NCBI GenBank assembly: GCA_003254905.1
Contig: QANU01112481.1
Coordinates: 348,149 to 412,148 of the forward strand
Source of the DNA: Nissolia schottii
Taxonomy: Eukaryota > Streptophyta > Magnoliopsida > Fabales > Fabaceae
DNA: 64,000 nucleotides
Direction: 5' to 3'
The position numbers and the translations under genes are program-made. Position 1 is the stretch's first letter. Every line of letters starts with the position of its first letter. The notes under the pieces were generated by a model. That model had not been told where the DNA came from, searched no databases, and saw nothing but the letters and a program-made list of their open reading frames with translations. Below, in pieces: positions 1 to 11,027 of the stretch.

Positions 1-552
1 TTAATCATTGCTTAATGGAAAAGAAAAAGAAGTTAACGTCAAAGACCAATCGCTTTTTTCCCGGATGATTTCATTACTCAGGCAAGGCCAGAGCCAAGAT
101 ACAACAAGAGATCACTTCACCAACCACCCCTAAGCCACTGAAGCGTAAGCATGTATGGGTTGAAAAATTAAAATCATACTTTTTTTTTTTTGAGGGAGTA
201 AAACCAAAAAATATCACGTTTTAAAGGATTAAAACTAAAAAAAAAAAAAAGAAAATATATGTGATAATTCTCAAAATACCTGTATTTTCAGTCCCAATGT
301 GACAATAAAATTTTATAATTTTTTTTAGAAATGATTTATTTTCAAAAATATTTTCTTTAGATCTTAATTGTTATGCATTTAATGTAAATTTTTTATACTA
401 TCATATAATCAAATCATTCTATATATATGACTTTTTAAATAGTGTGTGAGAAAGTCAATTATTTTTACTTACGTAACAAGATTTGATTAGATGACAATGT
501 ATCAAAACTTTATGCTATAATTATATAGCAATTAAACTATTGAAAAATTAGC
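1..552. other. AT-rich intergenic DNA, no gene seen
   Basis: Very AT-rich sequence with homopolymer A and T runs (for example around 180-250). No open reading frame with plausible coding content and no recognisable element. Confidence 0.6.
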
Positions 553-1351
553 GTTAAGGACGGTTAAGACGCCTTAGTTAACAAAAAGAACCAACCAATT
601 ACACTAAAATTATTAAGAAGGATTAAATGCATGTTTAATTAAAGAGAAAGACCACACAATCCTTATAGTCAGACAATTACACCCTTACCTCATTGATTAC
701 ACACAAGAGTTAGGGTTGTTCGTTCAATTTTATTTTATTTTTTAACGTGAGTTGTTCTTTCAAATTGAGTTCTCAATTTGACAATAGCAATATAGAATTC
801 TTTCGAAACTTCCCAAAGTTTCTTGTGCTTTCTCAATTATTATTTTTTTGACTTGGTTTCTAAAATTTGACAAGGAGTGATACGGTCCATGTGTCAAATT
901 TTTCTCAATATATTGGAATCGGGAATAATAGCATGAAAGGGGAGCACCTGTGCTATTTTGGTGTTCTAATAATTAATAGACAAAAGTAAAACTTGAGTTG
1001 TAGCACCATAGGCCGACGGGTTCACTTTTGGTGAAACCTTGTGATTTTTCTTCGTTTTGATTTTAATGGTAGTTAGCATGTGGTATTCTGTGAGAAATAA
1101 AAGAATATTGTTGGATGCTATTATAATCTCTTAGAAAATGTCAATGAAAAAGAACTCAATTTGAATGAAGAACCCTAAATTAGGGATGAATAATTGGGGA
1201 TTAAGAATATAACAAGACAAGAATATTATTGTTTAACTACAAAGATCGTGTGGTTCTTCTTCTCCTTAATTAAACATATATTTGGTCCTCCTTAATAATT
1301 TGAGTGTAATTGATACTTTTTGTTGATTAAGATGTCTTAACGGTCCTTAAG
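553..1351. mobile_element. Long-TIR foldback / MULE-like non-autonomous element
   Basis: The two ends are long inverted repeats of each other. The left end (about 554-790) starts TTAAGGACGGTTAAGAC; the reverse complement of the right end (about 1140-1350) starts TTAAGGACCGTTAAGAC. Similarity continues inward through segments reading roughly CAATTACACTNAAATTATTAAG, then TTTAATTAA...ACCACAC, then TTAGGGTT, then AAATTGAGTTCT. Arms of about 200 bp around a ~350-bp core with no coding potential fit a MULE-type or foldback MITE. I could not find a clear target-site duplication, so the superfamily is left open. Confidence 0.65.
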
Positions 1352-2266
1352 ACTGCCTTTTTCGTAAACTCTTTTCTTTAAATTTGAACAAACATAGAAA
1401 TACAATATTTCTAAGTGATCATTTTCATTCCTATTAATAAATTAAACGCTTAGAAACTGATGGGCTCAGCTAACTGGTTGGAACAGAAAAGCTATATAGG
1501 CAAAGGCCCAGCCTTCACTAACAGGACCAGCTTATGACGCATAAATTGAATAGAGCCACGACAAGTCCTTCTCTTATTGGTCATTGGGTTTTAGAGATGA
1601 CAATTTATACGGTATCCGCCCTAACCTAATTTGATGGATAAAATAAAAATTTATTTTTTAATAGGTAATTATCCACACAAGTTAGGGTCGGATGGGGTTA
1701 AAGTTTTAATTTACCTGCCCCAACCCTACTTGCATCATATGTATATTTTATTTTTTACCATAATTTTCTTTGTTTTATTACTATGTTCAAATTTTCTTTG
1801 CTCTTCTTTTTAATTTTCTTTAGACTATACTTATATTTTGACACATCATTCCTTCTATGATGTTTAAACTCTATATTTTTAGGTCATTTTTCTACAACTA
1901 TATCCAAAATTTCTTTGTATACAACTTGTGACGTAAGAGTTTCCTTTATGTAAAACTATTTCTTGAGAACTAATGTCTATACGTAATTGTTCTATTTTTT
2001 TATAAAGTAAATATAAATAGAAGGTGAAAATTACTTTCACTAATCTGATTCGTCTGAAGATTTTTGTATATTTTTACTTTAATTTATCTTGATTTTATTG
2101 TGTTAATATAGCTATATATGATTTGAATGTTAATGAATTGTGTTGTTAATTTAAGTTATGTTGTTCTTATGCATTAAACTAATTATTTTTTTTATAATTA
2201 ACACTTATATTATGTAAAAATAAAAATATTTTTTAAAAAGTAGAAGGTAGGATAAGGTAAGGTAAG

Positions 2267-2310
<44 letters not shown>

Positions 2311-4589
2311 AAGGTAGAGTTAAGATTTTTATTTGTAAAATTCACAGAAATAGAGTGTAGGGGTAGATTTTTTATTTATTTAATAGGTTCAGGTATAATT
2401 AGGATTGAGTCAAAACTTTTCTCAACTCTATCCAATCAATCAGGGTCTGAAAAATATACATGTAAAAATAAAAAATGAAACTCAAGCATTTTTAACACGT
2501 GCGTAAAAAAGGAAATAAACGGATTTCATACTTATTGTATATGGATGGATGGTTTCATATGCGCTATGTCTATGATGCTATAGCAAAGGTTCAAGGAGCA
2601 CTAACCGCGTTGTAGTCTAGAAGTAGGATTTTGATTTTCTTTACCTTTGTGCAATATGTTTGTCTGCAGTTTGCACATCTCTATTCACCAATTTGATTTT
2701 ATGATGATCTAAGCAAATCAATTTCAAGGGACTGGCTAGTTAACCACGTGTAGTCTAGAAAGTAGGATTTTTATTTTCTTTCTCTGTTTATTAACTCTAC
2801 TACTACCGCCGCCACTACGATTGTGTGTTGTGTGGACTATCTCTGTCCTTTGATCTTTCTGATTCAGTTACTTTGTTAAAGGCAAGTTTTCGTGCTGAAC
2901 CTTTTTGGGTGTATTATGTATTTTTATTGTTTTTAGTAGTGATTAATTATCACGCCATAATTAAGTGTATACGAAATGATAAATTATTAATCATAAAATA
3001 TTTTTTATTTTTATCAATGATAATTGAATCATTACCACATAATTAAAAAACAAGATGAATTACCATTATATCACACTTCATAATTTTTTCATGCGGTATA
3101 GATTAGAAATAATTTTTTTTTCCTTTCTACAATACCTGAATTAAAGGATTTGATTATATGAAGAAAGTGACACAAAAAAGATGAACGGGCTATAAAATTG
3201 GCAAAAATGTTCTCATCTCATTTGAATCTTATAACTAGTTATCAAATACTAATTGAATGATACACTTATTTGTAGATTCTTTCCATGTAAATGTGTGTGG
3301 AATGGGGGACCCTTTGTATTTGAATTTTATTATTTTGAGAACTTATTTACCATCATGATCCAATGAAACTGCACAAAAAAAAAAGAGGGAAAAAAGGTAA
3401 AGATAAGTTGTACAGGGAAAGTTGATGGCATGATTCCACGATACAAGGAGTAGAAGATGCATACAGTATCCAATCTTAGCTTTTAATTCTTGTCGTGGGG
3501 ATAGAGATGACAAAAATTTATTTAGAGGAGGAGACAGTAATATAAAATTTTAAAATTATTTTTGTCTCAAAATAATTTTTAATTTAATTTTTGTATTTTT
3601 AAAAATGAGAGACACAATAAATATTTTTTAGAATAATTTTTAGACTAATTTCTATAACTCCAAAAAAGTAGGATGTGAGATGTGTCACTACCATCTCAAT
3701 GTCTCTGTCATGTTTATCCATGGAGAGAAACTAATTCCTACATAATTGAGTTGGTAAAGGAAACTTATATTGCACACTGATCATATTGTTGCATCTTGAA
3801 TCACATTTCATGTTTATGCCTATTTGGGATTGAATATTAAGGCCCAAATTGGTATCTTAATTGAGATTTAATTGATGGCCAAGGTTCTTTATTTGAATTG
3901 GGCCTAGTAGTGTTTTATGGAGGACCAATATGGATGACACTGCCCAACGTCAATGAGAAAGGGCTTTGTGGCCCAAATCGGGAACTATATAGGTATGTGA
4001 ATTGACAGTTTTGGGGAGACACGATCGCCTTGTGGAGAGAGAATCTCTTCCAACAAGGTCGCTAGGAAGGCTTGTTGGACGAATCGATCACTATAGCAAC
4101 ATGTGGACGCTGCACCCAATGATGACTTAGGCTAGAGAAAGGAAAAACCATTTGTTGGTACCATTTAGGAACTATCCTCAAACCTAGCCAAAAGACATTT
4201 TAATCTCTGATACAATAGGAACCTATGGTCTAACACTGCTACTGTTGGACAGTGAAAAGTGCAAGGTACCCTGTGCAGTGAGTTGTCACCATTAGTCCTA
4301 GTTGGACAGAGCTAAGATTTGAGCAGGAAAAGATGGAGGGAAAAAGAGAATAAAAGGGAAAGGAGAGAAGCGAGAAACGAGACTGAGAAAGACTGAAATA
4401 CATGGAGATTAGAGAGAAAACACATTTAACCCCATGGGAACCACCCCTTTACCTCACCTCTGTGACTATGAGAAAGAGAGGAACCCAAACAAATTTATAG
4501 TGTCCGAGAGACCACATATCATCTAATAGAGCTTTAGTAATGGGTCTTCAAATAATCTTCCATAGAGGTTCTATGGTGGTGTTTTTTTG
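1352..4589. other. Gene-free intergenic stretch
   Basis: No convincing coding region. Contains a TA microsatellite at 2271-2307 and several short AT-rich segments. The text near 1586-1640 (GATGACAATTTATACGG) recalls the start of degraded hAT-type MITEs but has no matching second end. Short ORFs at 1631-1813 and 2825-3046 are rich in F, L and I from AT composition and are not supported as genes. Confidence 0.55.
2271..2307. repeat. (TA)n microsatellite
   Basis: Uninterrupted TA dinucleotide run of about 37 bp. Confidence 0.95.
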
Positions 4590-6146
4590 TCACTGCCCAA
4601 AACATCGAGACCGGCACCCAAGGGATTAGTTCCCTTGCGGAAGCCTCTAAATGTGCTAAAACGTGAATATGCATAAAAATATAACAAAATTAACTATATT
4701 TCATAAAATGATTTTCTTTATAACATGGGATATTACAATTGAAATAAATGTTTAACTGAGATGATATTAAACTACTCAGTCTATCTAAGCATAACGTCTG
4801 AAGACCATGCTTGTGACCTACTAGAGCAATTACTAACTAAAACACTGACTACTCTACTACGAAGCGGAGCTTACCATAGACTTGGAGACTGGTACTTCCA
4901 CTACACTAAAGGATCAACTCCACGGTCCTCATATGTCTAAAACAAATAGACGAGGGTTGAGTTCATCATTCAATGAGTGGGTACCACAGTACCACACAAC
5001 ATAGCATATACTATAACATGGTTAATCATATATTAATAATTAATAATAAAACAACAAATGAACAATAGATACATACATACATACATACAGAATATTGATA
5101 TAGCATACATAATCGAAAGCATAATAAAAGAACTAGAATAAGTGCAATAAATGAATAAACAAACACAGGCTTACACACTGTATGTAATCACACCCCCTAC
5201 TGAGTCTGGGGATATGTATATCAGGTCTTACGGTGTATCTACATGACCTGCCTAGTTGAATGATGGTGTCACACAGATCATCGGTAGCTGAATTGAGCTG
5301 AATTGAGCGATACTAAATCTATATGCCTCCTCATGAGGGGTCGAGGAGATATTAGTTATCAATCCTCAGTCAAGGAATGAGTGGTACTTATCCTTGCTTC
5401 ACTGGAACAAGTCCATGTGGTATGGTGAAGGATACGCTAAACCCATAGGATATAATGAGGATTTGTGGGTATGTTAAGCCCATATCTAGGACTCACCGAG
5501 CACGGTAAACTCGTGCTAAGAAAGATGATTATAAGGGCACAAACTAGATATGGGTCTTATGGTTTATTTAGACAACCCGCTCATCTGGTCTGCACAAAAC
5601 TACACACTCAACAAGTTACACACAAATCAAACACATGCGCTCTATCTAAATACTATCTATCTAGGTAGGATCCTAACCTATTACTACTGATTCACATATC
5701 CACTGTTCTATCTGAGTTACTAGTTGTGTAGATTACTACATCATTTGTGTTTATTGTCCTAACGTCTACGTGTTATGCTAAGAGGTCATCAATTATGTTG
5801 ATTACTACATCTAGTTCCTTTACTGCGCTATTTATCTATCTGAACTACTATAACAAAAATAACCTAACGAGGCTAAGAACTATGACTTGCTTCACCTAAC
5901 CCTGACTAGCTGACAACTGAACGGATGATTGCTGACGGTACCATCTAACTAGGCTGACTACCTTGACTATGGAGCTGTCGAAATGTGATGAACCTGATCG
6001 GCCAGCCCAAATGACTCAAAAATATGGGCAGGGTAGGCTGAAGAAATATGAAAAAAAAAATTGAGTTGACTCGACTTAACTCAACCCGAATTGGCCCAAC
6101 CACGTTGGGCTGCGCTACCACGATGACCCGAACACCCCTTTTAATT

Positions 6147-6187
<41 letters not shown>

Positions 6188-8280
6188 CAATAACAACAAT
6201 AACAACAGCAACAACAATAATAATAATAATATGATGTGCAATTTTTTTTTTTTGCCCTTAATTACACGAGCACTTGTTCAATAATTTTAAATATCAACGA
6301 GCCTTCTAATATGGAAGATATTAATAAGGAGATAAGCAAGCTCAAAATGTTACTGAATACAGGAGAGACTCATGACTATTGAGTTTTTGAAGCAATTTAT
6401 CTAATGTTTCAAACTAGAACAACTACATTCATGTAAATTTTTTGTAGATTTAATACATCTAATTTCAAGTGCTTAACCCCTAATGTAAACGGATTTTTCT
6501 TTGTATTAACTATAAAAAAAGTATTATAATCTTGTTACGTAACTAAAAGATAGTTGCAAAAGCCTTTATTAATAGCTCTAGTATGTTGTACCTGATTGAT
6601 TAAATTGAATGCAAAATAGATTTCCATAATTTTCTTTGTTATATAGCCATATTAAAACATTTGAGACTTGGGAATTAATCCAAATCAACTCAAAATTAAG
6701 CAAAAATAATCTCAACATTATATAGACTAGTTATTTTATTTTTAGTCAATAAAATTTAATTACACATTATTACCAAACTTTACCAACTTTAAATTAGTGT
6801 GTGTGTGTATTAAAAACGATTAAGTTGACAAAATATGAGCCCATGGACCAGCCCGAAAATGGCTCGAATAAAAATGGGTTAGCATTTTACTAGCTCGAAA
6901 ATAACAAAACCAAAAGTGGCCCAACCTAAATGGCCCAGCCAGCCCAACCCAAATGGTTACGCAGACTGACTACTCTAACCACTACCACTATTTGTTATGG
7001 TTACGCTAGTCACGGTCTTGCGGCAACTGACTACTCTAAGACAACTACACTGGTTGATGTTTCTAACATCCGACAACTCCACCTTATCACCACTGACTGA
7101 CTGATCTAGTTATACTAACCACAACTAACTAGGCTAACCTCTGTTAATGCTATGACTAAGTCTATACTGGTTGATATTCAATTACACTGTCTAAATCTAC
7201 GGTTACTATTGTCCTATGACCACTAGCTATACTGGGATGTCGCACTAACTAACTGTTACCAAACTATAACCTAACATGACTTAACTGGTTTATTGCCCTA
7301 CAACTATTATTGGTCTATTGCATCTACGCTCGGTTAGTTGCTACTTTTGTATTGACTAACTATGGGGGCTACTAGCAGGTACTACTGTGTTGACTAACTA
7401 TCCCATTACAGTTGATTGAATCTCTATATCATATGGACTATTTGAATATATACTAAGCTAACTAATAATGGTCTGCTGGGTACATACTAAGCTACCTGTC
7501 CTACTATGCTGCTGACTAACTGTGGGGGGGTGGGTTACTAGTGGATACCCCTATACCAACTAACCGTCTTGGAACTATTGACTCGGTTGACGTATCTACA
7601 CTAGATACTATTTCTGAACTATCCTTCAATTGTGAAAACTATGTTGGATAACTAAGTTTTGTGGATACGTCGAGATAGGTCTTATCGAGTTACTAACCCT
7701 ATACAATTGATTTAACTAGTATGGAACCGTATGTCTGCTCTCCTAGGATTCTCATGATATGTTGATTATGCAGTTAATTATCTTGATGATCTAACTACGT
7801 ACTTACATATTGAACTACTTGTAATATTTGTATAGCCTATGTTACTATTAATTATGAAGGACCTAGTATAATACTAAAATGTTATACCTAAGCATATAAG
7901 TCTCTACCTAAGCCTAAGCATGCAATTACTAAACAATATTGAACGTATAAATAAATAAATAAAGTAAATAAATAAACAAGATTGACTCTATTGAAGGTAC
8001 CGTAAAAAAGCACAACTGTTGACGCACCCAGACCTCCACTCATCTGGAAAGGACTAAGACTAAGAAGCATTGCACTGGAACATTAACACCCTAGGTGAAG
8101 ATACTATTTCTCCACAAAAGAAAACTTGAGTAAAAAGTTCTAACATTGGGTGGAACCTGGAGAGCTCTAAAGGAAACTAATAACTAAAACTCTATTAGCG
8201 AGTCTCTGTTTATAGAGGGGACAAATCCCCCTCCCTAAGCCACCACAAACGATGTGGGACGTCACCAGCGAACCATTGTA
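4590..8280 (-). repeat. Large degraded repeat, LARD/LTR-like non-coding family (copy 1)
   Basis: Read on the minus strand this begins near 8265 with a GACGTCCCACATCG-type motif, followed by a TATA-like CTCTATAAACAGAG, and ends near 4610 with GGGAACTAATCCCTTG. The same motifs in the same order occur on the plus strand at 34915-36310, and the first part recurs at about 27630-28140 (GACGCAC...GACCTCCACT near both 8010 and 27640). No gag or pol coding survives; all long frames are closed. The layout resembles a non-coding retroelement derivative but terminal repeats were not delimited, so the class is uncertain. A TAA/CAA microsatellite sits at 6146-6231. Confidence 0.45.
6146..6231. repeat. (TAA)n/(CAA)n compound microsatellite
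   Basis: A run of AAT trinucleotides passes into AAC/ATA trinucleotides and back to AAT. Translated in one frame it gives a spurious poly-Asn ORF (6048-6284), which is not a gene. Confidence 0.9.
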
Positions 8281-10870
8281 GCGCTTCGGCGCCACTTCTT
8301 CTTCTTTTTTTTTTTTCCTTTCATGACCCTTCCGAAAGTCTCGATACCCTTCCCAAAGGCACTAAGGACAACACTCATGCCCACGGCTCCACATAGTTTC
8401 ATCCTAGATCATTCTTCACAATTTCGTCACAAGTTTACGAACTCAACTTTTGGTCCGAACACCTATCAATTTTTTTTCCCTCACCTAATTCCCCCTCTTC
8501 GAGAATGGTTCTTCCTGGTACTTCAGGCCAAACTAGACCCTTTTAAGGTAAGATTGCCAACTATCATTACATTGCAATAATTGGAAATATAGTCAGTAGA
8601 GGACCAAAAGCATGGAATCTGCAGCATCAGCATCTCTCCGTGATCAGCGATCTGTGTTTCATGTTGCCATGTTTGATGCTACTGGTGATGTCAACAAGAA
8701 CTGTGTCCATTGACCTTCTTTTATTGAATTTAGTGTTAATTGTTAAGTTGCTATGACTTTTCTGTCTATACATACTAGTACCAAATTTTCATGAACTCTG
8801 CTATTGCTTTTGCTCTTTCTATTCTATTGATAGACACAGCCATGTATACAAAGCAGTTTAAACTGTGGACTTGGATTGGCTGTGAATATCTTACAAAACT
8901 GAAATTGGCAACTCTTTTTTTTTTTTCTTTCCAATTGTGATGTTCTGTTTTGTATTACAATCAGATTGTGATTTGTGAGTTGTAACTAATAACCACTGAG
9001 AACAAACAATGTTATGAGGCATCAAAAGTAGTTGAATTTGTGCTTGTATGGATGATTAATTTGAGGATGAGTCATTGAATGGCTTATACAAGTAGTTGTC
9101 TTTGGTTTATGACATATACATGTTCAAAAATCAGCTTTTATATAATTTTCTGTAATACTATTATCTCTGGATCATCATTGACTTCGAACTAGCAAAAGTA
9201 GTGGCAGTGAGTAATCCAAATATTCAAGGAATGCTCTGTTGATGTGGTTGCTTTCTTGTATTAATGATTAAATTTGTAATTTGAGCCGTTGATGATGGAA
9301 ACAAAATCACACAGAAAGGAATACAGTAACCGACCAAAAATGAGTGGAAAATTTTGCCAATGATAATCAATTAATCATACGAGTGAAATTGATCGATTTT
9401 ATATATCAGAGCTGACATGCTCTCATCACAGTTGGTAAAGGCAAAGGAAATCTTTGATGAGTGATGAACATGATTGCAGTGATGATGATAATGCCTGCCA
9501 GTTCCCCAACTGCTATATGATTCTCTTTGTGCTTTAAGAATTTGTAGAAACTTGAAAGTATAAGTTCTGTTTGATTTCTTGTTTTCATTTCTCCTTTGCA
9601 GTCAGTTTCATGTATTTCGGGATTTTGTTAAGAAAAAAAGTAAAAATAAGAAAATCTTATTTCCTGTTGTCATTTCTTATTCTTAATATTCCTTTCACAA
9701 AATACTGGAAAACAGAAGACTCGAGGAAATCGAAACAAGAAACTGAAAACAGGTTTCTGTTTCACCGTTTCAAAGTCTCCACAACAGTGAGAGTTCAGCT
9801 TCTGTTTGCAAGATTGGACTTAGTTACAGATATCAGACATAGTTCATTCCAACGATTTTACTAAAACCAAGTTGTTGATAATAATTAGAAATCCGAGAGC
9901 ATAAAGGAAAATGAAGTGACCTACATCAACAAATCTATTCCAATTCGGAAGTCAATTGATAGCTACATTGTCAAGAAATTATAGGAAGTCAGGGAACTGA
10001 CCTCAGAGCCCCCATAATTGTTAGGCAATTTTTTCGATAATGCTGAGAAGATATCGCTTTAAATAGAACATCCATATTTGCCCTTTTGGTGTTTTCTGTT
10101 GCCTGTATTTGGTAAATATCACTCTTGAGATTTGATGGGTTTAACATCTCTGGCCATGTCACTTGTAATGAGTTCAGTCCCTTATATTTGATGTGGTTTC
10201 GAGAAATTATAAAAAAATTAAGTTGCGTAATTGCCTGCGGATATAACTTTTGGCCTAGTGGCGAACACTTATCCTGCAAAGCTGATGTATTGAGGTTTAT
10301 CAAAGTGTTTATTTGGAAGGAACCATGGTGAGTCATGTAGATCAGATACAGCAAATAGTTTTGAGTTGTCTTTGTTTTAATAATGTAACTTCGAAGCAAA
10401 CATATCATATCAATGGCAGATCTTATTCTTTCTTGTTTATATGACCCACTTTTGGGTCTGGCTTTGTATTGCATATCACCTTTGTTATCAATAATACCAA
10501 TTAATTGTTTCACTGAATGATGGACCAAAGACAAATCTCTGCCACAAAAGAGAAAAGAACAATAGTACAAGTTGACCTTAATTATGTGCACAACACTTCA
10601 AATCTTGTTTTAGAATTGGATATCGATTCAACAAGGACGAGATTATGCGGGGATACAAATAGATAAGACGAATGTTATCAGATATTGCAGTATTCCAAAT
10701 AAAAATACGAAAAATAAAATAAATTTTGTCAACAATGTGTTGCAGATTTGTAGACAAACACAGCACCATTGGCCCCACGAATTGCCAATCACACCTAAGA
10801 TTCCTATTCCATCTTTTGACATGAGATTTTACCAAATAGATTTCCCCTCATGTTGGGGGAAAATCTCTTC
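8281..10870. other. Gene-free intergenic stretch downstream of the NPH3 gene
   Basis: Holds a short pyrimidine-rich block (8290-8560) and ordinary AT-rich DNA. A 200-codon minus-strand frame (10591-9989) and an 85-codon one (10835-10578) lie here. Neither has recognisable motifs, balanced composition or splice context with the adjacent gene, so they are not called. Confidence 0.5.
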
Positions 10871-10876
10871 TTTATT
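10871..10876 (-). terminator. Candidate polyadenylation signal of the NPH3-family gene
   Basis: AATAAA on the minus strand, about 150 bp past the NPH3-family stop codon (11028-11030). This is a plausible 3' UTR length for a plant gene; plant poly(A) signals are degenerate, so this is only a candidate. Confidence 0.35.
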
Positions 10877-11027
10877 ATTATAGGTTACATCAACAATGCA
10901 CATTTAGATAATTGGATTTTTTCCTAAGAAGTTACAAGGCAGTTTTCGCATAAAGAAAAAGGAGAATATTATGTTACCCTCTAAAATTACCATTACCAAC
11001 TGTAAAACTAAAACAGAATTCATCAAT

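Noticed and set aside
6048..6284. Poly-asparagine ORF
   Set aside because: Translation of a TAA/CAA microsatellite.
9989..10591. A 200-codon minus-strand open frame downstream of the NPH3 gene
   Set aside because: No family motifs, composition typical of random AT-rich DNA, and no splice link to the neighbouring gene. Long chance frames are expected at this scale.
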